This document shows positions 1 through 9,200 of a DNA stretch of 64,000 bases, in pieces; position 1 is the stretch's first letter; each line of letters begins with the position of its first letter. A model generated the notes under the pieces. The model saw only the letters and a list, made by a program, of their open reading frames with translations. It did no database searches and was not told the origin of the DNA. This DNA is from Incurvaria masculella (lineage: Eukaryota > Arthropoda > Insecta > Lepidoptera > Incurvariidae): the NCBI GenBank assembly GCA_946894095.1, contig OX335653.1, forward strand, positions 15,257,001 to 15,321,000. The letters are read 5' to 3'. The position numbers and the translations under genes are program-made.

Positions 1-78
1 TGTGGGTGAATGAGATTGTTAATAATGAAGGATTTGTACTTATATATTTCTCGGCATCTATACATACAGTTAATAATA

Positions 79-3036
79 TTATACAGTGATTGAAAGCAAT
101 TTTTCAGTCTCTGAATAATCCAAAGCGTTGAGCCATTGAAAAGTGCGTTTTTTTATAAGAGATCCGTGAATTTCGTGTAAAAAAATTTCTTTATCAGCTA
201 AGTTAAAAAGATATGGTGCAGTAAAGTATCGAAAACGCTGAGCAAATGAAGTTCTGGTTTTAGGTACTAGTAAATGGTGTTGAAATCTTGTGTTGTGAAT
301 TTTATAATGGGGGCTTTTATTCGTGTCTGGTTGCAAGTTTATCCATTGAATGAGCCTACTAATTGCAATTTGTCTTACTGTTAATACTTTACATTCTTGG
401 TATAGAGATTGGGTAGGAAATTGAGATGACTTTTTGAACAATACTTTTAAGCAGGCCCTTTGTGCTCTTTCGACAGGCATTAGGAAACATTTAGCAGCAC
501 CACCCCATACCGTTGCACAGTAAGAGATTAACGATTGGCCCAAAGCTAAATAGATTGAACGAAGAAGAGGTTTATCAGCGATGTTTCGTATGCTTTTAAA
601 TACATAGATAAGCTTGCGCATTCTGCTCGTCAAACTATCTAAATGACTCTCCCATGATAGTTTATCATCTAGAAGTATACCCAGGTATTTCACAACGCTA
701 ACTAGTTCTATAGACTCACAGTTGCAATTGTAGCTGTCGTTGCAAGTATGGATTTTCAGTGTTCGTGGCATAAGAGGTTTTCCAGCGTTGGTGATGCTGA
801 AGAGCATGTGTTTGGTTTTACTAACATTTAAGGTGAGTAAGTTAGTGTTGAGCCAGTTTTTCACTTTCTTGAGTCCTTCTTCAGCTAGCTGGTAAGTTTC
901 TGACCACGTGGGGCCACTAAATATTAGCGCTGTATCGTCCGCAAATGTCACAATTTTACAACCATCAATGCTGAGATCGCATAAACCGTTTATATATATA
1001 AGGAACAGTACGGGACCCAAAACACTGCCTTGCGGAACGCCATAAATAATGTCCGCCTCCTCACTGTTAAGCTCTCCAATTTTAACCGTTTGATTACGCT
1101 CAGACAGATAGCTTTGGAACCATTCAAGGGGAAGACCTCTGATACCCATGTGCTCCATTTTTCTTAAAAGTATTGGAACTGATACGGTATCAAAGGCCTT
1201 AGCTAGATCTAGAAATATCCCTATGCAGCGCTTACCCTTGTCTAAGTTTGTAGATATATGGTCAGAGAGACAGCCTATGGCATCCTCGGTGCATCTTTTG
1301 TCTCTAAACCCAAATTGATTAGAGGCTAAGAGATCATTGCATTCCAAGAATTCGTTGAGCCGTGACTTCATTAGTTTTTCAATTAACTTAGAGAGTGCTG
1401 TGAGTAGAGAGATTGGTCGATAATTGGTTATCTCGGTTTTATCACCGGTTTTATGTATCGGAATGACAATAGCTTTTTTAAGAACTTTAGGAAAGATACC
1501 TGATGTTATGCTTAGTTGCGCAATGTATGTAATAGGTTCGAGCAATTGATTTCTTAACTTTTTAATAAGCTGAGTGCTAATGCTGTCCCACCCAGGAGCA
1601 CTCTTGTTTTTTAGATTATCTATTAAGGTCCCAATTTCGTCTCGGTCAGTGAGTTTTATAAACATTGAATGTGGACGTCTTTTATTGTCTTTTATGGAAT
1701 TCACCAGAACTGATTCACTTTGATTAAGAGCGGTTTGTATCTTCGTTGCTAATATTTCTCCTATACCAGTAAAGTAGCAATTTACTGAATTAATCGAATC
1801 TTGTTGAGTGTTTTCAAGGTTTAACAGTTCGTTCGCAACCTTACCAATCTTTTTTGGAAGATAAGCTGCGCTTTTTATCGTTTCCCAAGTGATTTTAGGG
1901 TTACCAAGGTTTTCCTTTATTTGATTGCGCATAAACAATTCACGAGCAGATTTAGCAGCACGTCCGACAATATTACGGTAGCGCTTGTACGTTTCTTGCA
2001 AGTTTGGGTTTTCGGGGTTTTTACGTGCTTTTTTGTGTAGTCGATCACGCTTGCGGAAGCATTTTAGTAAGCTAGGCGTGACCCATGGTTGTTTACTCCA
2101 TTTAGAACACGGGATAATCTTTGTGGTAGTGTATTTATTAACAATGTTTTTTATTGTTTCTAAGAACTTTTCTGTAGCTTCGTTAGGGTCTTTTAGGGTG
2201 GTTATATCATCCCAGTTCATGTTTGAAAGTTCTTTCTTTATTTTTAGGTAATCAATTACTTCAATTACCCTACTAAGCTTATTTTTAGGTTGGGATTCAG
2301 TATTGCCTATGCAGGCAATTATGGGAAAGTGGTCTGTAACTTCAGTCCTGCATACAATGCTTTTTACAGAGTTATCTGAGGATCTTATCATGAAGTGGTC
2401 TAAACATGAGTTCTCGCGTGTTGGATGAGTTATGGCGGGCACGAGGCCGAACTCGGCCATTAGACAGAGATAGTCATTAGCACTAGGATCGTTGCCATTA
2501 TTTATTGTATTTATATTTAAATCTCCTGTAAGAATAATTTGTTTATGATTTCCTATATTGCTTAGAGAATCTCGCAAAAAGTTTAGAAAAGGATGCACAA
2601 CTCTTACAGATGGCGAGCGGTAGATAGCGAGTAACGTATAGGAATTACCTATGTCCATAGCGATGCAATTGCAGTCTACAACATCAGGTTCATATACTTT
2701 CACATTGAGATCATTCCTGACATATACCACAACACCGTCTGCTTGAAGCTTGTGTTTGCAAGTATGGAATGTATCATATCCTGCCAGATGCTTGTCTTGG
2801 TATTTCTGAACGTTAATCCAGCACTCAGTCAGTACTATAATGTCGAATTTAATTTTAAGCCTGTCTAATAGTAAAAGAAAATTATCAAAGTTTGCATTGA
2901 TACTTCGAATATTAATTGTTAACACACAAAGCTTGCTATTGTTAATAGTTTTACAGCAGTTCTCAGGTTGGTCAATTATATGCTCTTCGAAGGTGAATGA
3001 TGCATCAATATCGGTTTCTAAGATTGTATCAATCAC
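79..3036 (-). CDS. LINE ORF2: AP endonuclease plus reverse transcriptase
   Basis: An uninterrupted frame of 985 codons. The N-terminal part (about residues 35-245) is an exonuclease-endonuclease-phosphatase domain: a TECW motif near residue 71, GDLN near 170, and a DH pair near 237. The reverse transcriptase follows (about 490-770), with FLDLAKAFD, YGVPQGSVLGP and the catalytic FADD near residue 700. The C-terminal region has the usual thumb and tail of CR1/Jockey proteins. The protein would nick target DNA and prime reverse transcription of its own RNA. The 5' end of the frame has no ATG: the listed start is a GTG, and the first in-frame ATG comes only about 126 codons later. The frame opens inside the end of the middle ORF, so translation may depend on reinitiation or frameshifting. 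Confidence 0.9.
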   Translation of the reverse strand: MIDTILETDIDASFTFEEHIIDQPENCCKTINNSKLCVLTINIRSINANFDNFLLLLDRLKIKFDIIVLTECWINVQKYQDKHLAGYDTFHTCKHKLQADGVVVYVRNDLNVKVYEPDVVDCNCIAMDIGNSYTLLAIYRSPSVRVVHPFLNFLRDSLSNIGNHKQIILTGDLNINTINNGNDPSANDYLCLMAEFGLVPAITHPTRENSCLDHFMIRSSDNSVKSIVCRTEVTDHFPIIACIGNTESQPKNKLSRVIEVIDYLKIKKELSNMNWDDITTLKDPNEATEKFLETIKNIVNKYTTTKIIPCSKWSKQPWVTPSLLKCFRKRDRLHKKARKNPENPNLQETYKRYRNIVGRAAKSARELFMRNQIKENLGNPKITWETIKSAAYLPKKIGKVANELLNLENTQQDSINSVNCYFTGIGEILATKIQTALNQSESVLVNSIKDNKRRPHSMFIKLTDRDEIGTLIDNLKNKSAPGWDSISTQLIKKLRNQLLEPITYIAQLSITSGIFPKVLKKAIVIPIHKTGDKTEITNYRPISLLTALSKLIEKLMKSRLNEFLECNDLLASNQFGFRDKRCTEDAIGCLSDHISTNLDKGKRCIGIFLDLAKAFDTVSVPILLRKMEHMGIRGLPLEWFQSYLSERNQTVKIGELNSEEADIIYGVPQGSVLGPVLFLIYINGLCDLSIDGCKIVTFADDTALIFSGPTWSETYQLAEEGLKKVKNWLNTNLLTLNVSKTKHMLFSITNAGKPLMPRTLKIHTCNDSYNCNCESIELVSVVKYLGILLDDKLSWESHLDSLTSRMRKLIYVFKSIRNIADKPLLRSIYLALGQSLISYCATVWGGAAKCFLMPVERAQRACLKVLFKKSSQFPTQSLYQECKVLTVRQIAISRLIQWINLQPDTNKSPHYKIHNTRFQHHLLVPKTRTSFAQRFRYFTAPYLFNLADKEIFLHEIHGSLIKKRTFQWLNALDYSETEKLLSITV

Positions 3037-3931
3037 AACTAAAAATATTTGTCATAAAAGGACGAATAACATAGTCAAGAAATATTATTTGGCCGTGTCT
3101 AGTTAAATATGCAGTCTGTGGTAAGTGGATAGGTACTGGTCTCAGTCGTTTGCTTGGATCGAGGCGAATAGCCGGCATCACGCTGAAAAGAGATGGCTTG
3201 GGCCCTCCCCACTCCCTGCCATCACCAGTCACAGTATTGTGCCTTTCGTCCGATGGTGTTTGAAACTCAATGCGTGTGGAATGATTGACGATAATACTAA
3301 TTAACATTGTGCTATTTATGGGCTGGTTGTACATATAATGAATGGAAATAGTTATTAGTTGCAGTTTTCGTAACTGATCGATTTGAAGTAGGAATACGGT
3401 GTTGTGATTTCGTGATTGTACGAGTAGTGGGCGGACAATATAATATAGTCGTTTTGATTGAGATGGTTGCGAATAGATATTTGCAAATAGTCGTGTATTA
3501 GATATAGAATCTTCGTGTCGTAGCGCGGTACTAGTGTAACTGTTAGTTATGTTTAAGAGGGAGTGGGGTTGGTATAGTATAGTTATAGCTAATTCATATA
3601 TAACACACGGTTGTGAATTGACTTGATGAAATTTGGGGGCAGGTTGAGCGAGTGGGATTTTCTCTTTGTATGTATCTAGGGAATAGGTAAATGGGTGAAA
3701 GTAAATAGTAATAATTACGTAGACAAGGAGCGAGATTGCGATTACAATCCAATGGTGATTTGTTGAGTGTAAATAGTTTTGGGTTAATTCATTACTTGTG
3801 TCGTGTAGGTGTGATGAGTACATGTATATATAGGCGAATGTATAAGTAGTTTGTACAGTATTGATTAGATCGGTAAAGAGTGAGTGAAATATGGAACGAA
3901 TGAACTTAATAAAAATAGTAGAAAGAAGCAC
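3029..3931 (-). CDS. Unrecognised 300-codon middle ORF of the LINE
   Basis: This frame fills the gap between ORF1 and ORF2. I recognise no domain. The N-terminal third is rich in Tyr, Ile, Thr and His and has a hydrophobic stretch around residues 60-80 (VIAISLLVYVIITIYF) that could span a membrane. The C-terminal 70 residues are more balanced, with a run rich in Gly, Pro and Arg. The stop overlaps the 5' end of ORF2, and the two frames are both open over 3029-3051. A strand poor in G lowers the number of TAG and TGA codons, but 300 codons free of TAA in AT-rich DNA is still unlikely by chance. It may be a real third protein or a translated linker; it could also be chance in an untranslated spacer. 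Confidence 0.4.
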   Translation of the reverse strand: MLLSTIFIKFIRSIFHSLFTDLINTVQTTYTFAYIYMYSSHLHDTSNELTQNYLHSTNHHWIVIAISLLVYVIITIYFHPFTYSLDTYKEKIPLAQPAPKFHQVNSQPCVIYELAITILYQPHSLLNITNSYTSTALRHEDSISNTRLFANIYSQPSQSKRLYYIVRPLLVQSRNHNTVFLLQIDQLRKLQLITISIHYMYNQPINSTMLISIIVNHSTRIEFQTPSDERHNTVTGDGREWGGPKPSLFSVMPAIRLDPSKRLRPVPIHLPQTAYLTRHGQIIFLDYVIRPFMTNIFSCD

Positions 3932-3989
3932 ATTTAAGTAGGTATATGTATATGTATAAGCGCCGAGTTCAAGGTTACGAGCGGTTTTT

Positions 3990-5108
3990 TTAAGCCTTGC
4001 GAAAAAATATATCCAAGTCTCGCTCGTGGCGGACGATGGTGTAGTTTTTGTCTTCAGTTGACTTTCTCATTAGTATGACGCCATTCTTAGTCCACGTGTA
4101 TTTGACATTGTTTTCCCGGGCGCAAGCTTTCGCTTTAAATAAGAGAACTTTTTTTCTAGCAGTTAGGTACTCGTTGATGTACACGGGACTGTTAGTAGCG
4201 GCAGTTAGGCCTGCTCCATGCACCGTCAGCGGACGCTTGCTCCTGGCACTCTGCAAGAAGCTGTCCCTGGTCTCCTTTTTAGTAAACTTAACAGTTACTT
4301 CCCTGGTGTCTTTCCTTTTCGCAGCCGGCGAACGTTGGACCTCTGCGATGTCACTCGGCTCGATCGGACAGTTTATGGCTTTTGATATGGTGACAACAGC
4401 ACTTACTAGGTCAACTGAAGAATCAGGGACGCCCTTGATCTCTATTAGATCAGCTACAGCATTCTGATCGGCGTCATCTTTTTCAGATTTCATCTGGGTG
4501 AGTTCATTTACAATGTTGTGGACGAGACCCTCTAGGGAGGAGATCTTACTATTTTGCTGCTTGATAGTGTCTTCATGCTTCTGGCTTTTAGCTTCGAGTT
4601 CGTGGATTTTGTCTCCGTAAAATTCCAGAGATGCTCGCATACTTTCCTGAAAGGTGTTCATCTCATCTTGCCTCGCCTCCATTCTTGTAACAGAAGCCTT
4701 GATGGATGCTAGGCTGCTAACAATCTTGGTAACATCTTGTTGAAGTTTAGAGAGTTGGTTTCCCATATCGATGTTGCTGAAAGGGCCTTGTATCGAAGGG
4801 GAACTTACGGGAGTCCCAAAGGGAGAGCTATGAGGAGTATTATCACCAGCCAGGATCTGCAGGGCGGGCAATGTAACCGAATTCGGTTTACACTTGTGGC
4901 ATGTCCATTTTCCTTGCGGCAAGGCTGCGGCAGGTTCCTGGTTTTTAGGACAGCATCTAAAATGGTACCAGTCTGAGCATACCGAGCAGCAGGCACCTTC
5001 AGCAGCTCCAGCTTTGTTGCTCTTGACAGTCAATTTGCAGGAAAAGCAGTTTTTAACCATTTTGATGCAGGTAGACAGCAATTTCGAGACACGCAGCGCA
5101 GCACACAA
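3990..5108 (-). CDS. LINE ORF1: PHD-like finger, coiled coil and nucleic-acid-binding domain
   Basis: A frame of 372 codons. Residues 20-77 form a Cys/His-rich finger (CFSC, CSVCSDWYHFRC, WTCHKC) of the PHD type found in ORF1 of some CR1 elements. Residues about 120-215 carry heptad-like leucine spacing, probably a trimerising coiled coil. Residues about 215-372 resemble the C-terminal region common in insect LINE ORF1 proteins (ending with a VYINEYLTARKK segment and a YTWTKNG segment). The protein is expected to coat the element RNA and chaperone its reverse transcription. A second in-frame Met at residue 17 (before VKNCFSC) is a plausible alternative start. Confidence 0.85.
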   Translation of the reverse strand: MCAALRVSKLLSTCIKMVKNCFSCKLTVKSNKAGAAEGACCSVCSDWYHFRCCPKNQEPAAALPQGKWTCHKCKPNSVTLPALQILAGDNTPHSSPFGTPVSSPSIQGPFSNIDMGNQLSKLQQDVTKIVSSLASIKASVTRMEARQDEMNTFQESMRASLEFYGDKIHELEAKSQKHEDTIKQQNSKISSLEGLVHNIVNELTQMKSEKDDADQNAVADLIEIKGVPDSSVDLVSAVVTISKAINCPIEPSDIAEVQRSPAAKRKDTREVTVKFTKKETRDSFLQSARSKRPLTVHGAGLTAATNSPVYINEYLTARKKVLLFKAKACARENNVKYTWTKNGVILMRKSTEDKNYTIVRHERDLDIFFRKA

Positions 5109-5174
5109 CCGCTCCGCTCGCAGGTCACACGTCGAAAAAAATGCACCCGTTAACTTTTGAAATTCCTAAAATCA

Positions 5175-5345
5175 GAACCAACCCATCCTATAGGTCCTTT
5201 ATCTATAGGGTCGATAAACTATGAAATGCACTCCCTGAAAAAAATACTAGTGGAGTCTATATAAATAACTTGGCCGACAAGGAAATGTTCCAGGCTGAGG
5301 GCAGGCAACGAAATTTTCTTATGAAGCAGGTTCATAAAAGTTATT
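5175..5345 (+). pseudogene. LINE reverse transcriptase C-terminal relic
   Basis: Plus-strand translation gives RTNPSYRSFIYRVDKL, a stop codon, then NALPEKN, matching the RVxKLWNxLP signature at the C-terminus of insect LINE proteins. The Trp codon has become TGA. The piece ends at a TAA near 5350 after a run ending KQVHKSYF. It is older than the full-length LINE beside it and lies on the other strand. Confidence 0.55.
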
Positions 5346-5476
5346 TTTAAATCTATTTATTTTTTTGGGACGATTAGCAGTTGAGTCAGCCTCGTAGTGC
5401 TTTGCACCTTCTATACTACAGTTCATTTCATGTCCAAGGGTTTCGTCACGGAGGAGGGTTTTGTGCTACCTATACA

Positions 5477-5730
5477 CCGGCCAATTGCGAGTCGGACTCG
5501 CACACGAAGCGTTCCGTACCATCGTACAAGATTTAACACAAAAATCACGTTTTTTGTATGGGAGCCCCCTTTAATTTTCATTGTTTAATTTCACCTGCAT
5601 GTGGTTATAGCGGCAAAATAATCACACACTCTGTAAAAATTTCAACTGCCTACCTATTATGGTTGGCCCTGTGACAGACGGACGGACGGACAGCGGAGGC
5701 ATAGTAATAGGGTCCCGTTGGTACCCTAAA
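5477..5730 (+). repeat. Interspersed repeat family R1, copy 1
   Basis: R1 elements begin with CCGGCCAAGTGCGAGTCGG, contain a short hairpin (GCGAGTC/GACTCGC), then GGTTCCGTACC, and end with a second hairpin built on GGGTTCCG and CGGAACCC before an A-rich run. They are about 260-310 bases long and carry no ORF. Seven copies lie in this window on both strands. The class is uncertain: the left end loosely resembles a tRNA-type promoter, while the terminal hairpins would also fit a non-autonomous Helitron. This copy has several substitutions (CCAATTGCGAG). Confidence 0.7.
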
Positions 5731-6165
5731 AACAAGTTAATTCTAACGGTGGATACATTTCTCATAAGATTAGCTCTCAATATTAAATTTTTCGTACATT
5801 CTGTCGATACATAAAATTGATCCTCTTGTCCATCACATGTACCTACATTTGGGAGTATTGGTTTTAAATGGTGTTCTTTTCATCGTGTTACCCGAAAAGG
5901 TTAATTTCATTTTTTTCACAAATCTAAAACTGCCTGACTCCCGAAGAAGGAACCTTGTGCTTTATTTTGCGTTTTTCTTAATTTTGATTTTGCCGGGCGC
6001 TGTAATCGGTTAGAAAATTTAAGCAAAACGTTTCAGGTTTTGCTTAGGCAATTCTGTAAGCCTATTATATTTTGCACTACCCCAAAAAGTTCTGTAGTTA
6101 CTCGATGGCGTAGGGTTTAGCTAAGCTCTAGATAGAACTAAGTAGGAAGATAAATAGTGAATGCA
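5731..6165. other. No feature seen
   Basis: AT-rich DNA between the R1 copy and the 3' UTR of GST gene A. I see no ORF, repeat or structure worth naming. Confidence 0.5.
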
Positions 6166-6284
6166 TTTATTTGAAAAAAAGCATTTTACATCAAACACAT
6201 TCAATCAGACACATGAAAAAGACCCGTGTTGCAAGTTACAAGAGTCACAACATTTTGCACCAGAATGGTGGTTCAGATCACAGT

Positions 6285-9200
6285 TCAGGGTTTCTTGATA
6301 TGCGCACACATCGCTTTGAATGCGTCGACTCCATCCTGGTTGGCCTCCTTGTAGCCAGGGGCGGTAGTCTTGACAAGCTGGAACCACCTGGGAATTACAC
6401 ATTTTTTTTATATAGGTTTCTACATATTACTGTGCTCACCAATGTGGACAATTCGAGGATGTTTTGACTATATTTCACATATAAATCAAATTAAGGATAG
6501 AGAGTCAATGGAGTGCACGGCGCAAACCGTTAGCACCAGATAGCGCCACGTAAAACTATGCCAAGCTATCACGTAGAGGTTATGTTTACTCGCGAATCAC
6601 ATTATCCGTGTTTTACATCCATTTCAAGGTAGCTATTCATATTAACTCAGTTTAATTGGTCAACAACCTATAACCTTGAAATGAAACCGTGGTACTATAT
6701 AAGTAAATGCCGTGGTATAATTTTATGTGGCGCCATCTGGTGGTAAAGTTTGGCAGCCGTCCTCCCCATAGCTTGAAATCAGAAGGTTCAGCATTTGTAA
6801 ACTACAATATGGTTGCTACGATTTAAAAAAGGTTTATATTCATAGACCTTGTAAGTTGGTTGGTAGGTAGGTAGCTATGCTTTTGATCAAGTCTGATTAA
6901 AATATCACTGAAAAAGACCTAAGTATATTGCTAGTATTAAAAGTGGACAAAAAAATTTATTCAACCGACATACAGCGAATGGCAATGACGCAAAAACATA
7001 GACGTAGCGGACTGTGATTCTAAAACAAAACGAACCGATTGACGTTGGGGAACTTGGTGTAGTCGACGTATCCGGCCTCGAAGCTGGAGACACTGGCGAT
7101 GAGCGTGAGGTCGGCGATGGTGAGGTTGTTGCCGGCGGAAAACTTCTGCCCCTCCAGGAACGTGTCGAGGAACTTGAGCGCCTCCTCCACCTTGGCCAGC
7201 TTGGCCGGGTCCGCGGGTGCGCCGGCGAACACCTGCGGGTACTAAACACACACACATACACACAAATGATTGTGATCCAGAGGTGAAATTCGACCAAAAA
7301 CGGCACGGAGATCGACGATCTCAGTGAATAACGGTGCGGTGTTCTATTTAGTGACGATCTCGGTGACGATGTATGCACGAAAACAAAACACATTCGTTCG
7401 TTCGTTCGGCGTTCGTGCGGTTTGGGCCGCTTTGAACTTGAACCACATTCTATCTAGTTTAGAGTTAGATTAGTGCATTATACTTTTAAAGCACTTTCTA
7501 TCTAGTTTACAGTTAGATAAGTGTATTCTATTTGTAACACGAATGTAAAACATCGATGAATAATCGCCATAGTGCTAGGTTTCAATGGGAAGGTTCAACG
7601 CTAGTCATTATTTGTGCCTAATATGTGTGTACATCATTAGGAGAAAGGATGTAGGCATAACCCAACCGATGGGTGCTTACCCTAATACTAATTACATTTA
7701 AAATTCTATGCCTGAGACCGTATACCTTTTCGGCAGTCAGAAATGATGATGTTAATGTTTATGATAACTAATTATTTAGTTCTTGAGCACGAACCCACAC
7801 GAAGCGAAACATTCTCACAACTAGGTAGTAAAAATGATTCGGATCGGAGGTAAATTGACAGGAGGAGATAGAAACAATGTCGATCATTATTTAGGTGCAG
7901 TAGAAATCAAGCAAGCATACTGTAAAATACTGCGAGAAAAAATAAAGAATTAGCGAAAGAAACTTACCAAATATTCTCCGAATCTTGAGTAGAGCGTGCC
8001 GATATCGAAGTACATGCGCTGGTCGACGAGCGCGCGCGCCTTGGGCTCGCTCGGGTAGAGCGTGGTGTTGCCCTTCCCGTAGGCGGAGACGAGGTACGCG
8101 ATGATGGCGCGCGACTCCCACAGCACTAGGTCACCGTCGACCAGCGTCGGCACGCAGTGCTGCGGGTTCAGCTGTAGGCAAATGTCGAACAATGGTTTTT
8201 ACATCTGTTCTCAGACCACTTCTCAGGACGCCTAGCAGAATACGCGGGCAAAGACAATGTGTGACACACATTACCCGCAATTGAGCAACAGATCTTTAGT
8301 TCCCAAACATTAACTCATGTATTTTCCCAAAATATATTTATTAACAGTACGTTGCATGCAACAACCTCTTTAAACGTTCTTAGTTTCATGTTGCTAAAAT
8401 ACCTACTATGCTGTACAGAGAAGCGTCATATTTAGAATATTGTTTAGAATAATGAATAAAATCTGCCGCCCCTAAGCCGTGGCTTGTATGGCCTTTTGGC
8501 AAATCCAACGCTCTGGTCTCCGAATTCCTACCGGATGACTATGTATGGTTATGCCCTATGTCCGCGCGAGGAGCACAATGGTACTGTAGCAGTACTGATA
8601 GTAGGTACTGTTTCCTAAAGGTATATTACACCATTTCATCTTTCATACTTTAAAGCATTTATGAAACTCGAAGAGAAATATAAACAGAAGAAATCTGTCA
8701 TCAAACATTCAAAAACAAAACAAATATTCACATTTTTGGACAATCAGTTTTATTCAGTAGAGACGAATTCACATCAGGGTTTTTGATGCTTACAAAAAGA
8801 CGTACGTACCTAGGTATACCTATAGCATTGACTAAGCCTAAGCGTTCTCACAGACAGCCGTTTTTTATATCGATGGTCTACCGTCATACAAGACTCCCAC
8901 GTAGACCACTCAAAGCTTTTGGCTGTTTCGACTTGTAACTCAAACCCACAAGACTGAGCGAGAGACGCGACATGAATCGTTGGTTGACTTAGCTTTGTTT
9001 CAAAATGTATGTACCGTGAGAGCCACACTGCCCAGGACGTTGACCTCGGACCGGTTCATAAATTGAGAGCACATTGTGCAACCTGCGGGCATGATGCGGA
9101 CCTTCGGATAGTAGCAAAATTCCCCACTGACATTCCATTCAACGAATTTAAAAGTGTATTCATCATAAAGTATTCGAGAAAGATCCCACTTGTATATTTT

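Larger units (their letters stand above)
1..5160 (-). mobile_element. CR1/Jockey-type non-LTR retrotransposon, nearly full length
   Basis: A minus-strand LINE carries ORF1 (3990-5108), a middle open frame (3029-3931) and ORF2 (79-3036). About 50 bases of 5' leader precede ORF1. The short 3' UTR starts at 78 and runs off the window edge, so the true 3' end is not seen. A PHD-like finger in ORF1 plus an AP-type endonuclease and reverse transcriptase in ORF2 is the layout known for CR1-clade elements such as Zenon. All frames are open, so the insertion is young or still active. It lies beside an older LINE piece on the opposite strand (5175-5345). The exact 5' boundary is an estimate. Confidence 0.85.

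Noticed and set aside
7891..8121. Arg/His-rich ORFs over GST exon 2 (also at 21535, 35952, 50190)
   Set aside because: Shadow frames of the GC-rich GST exons; the GST frame explains the sequence.
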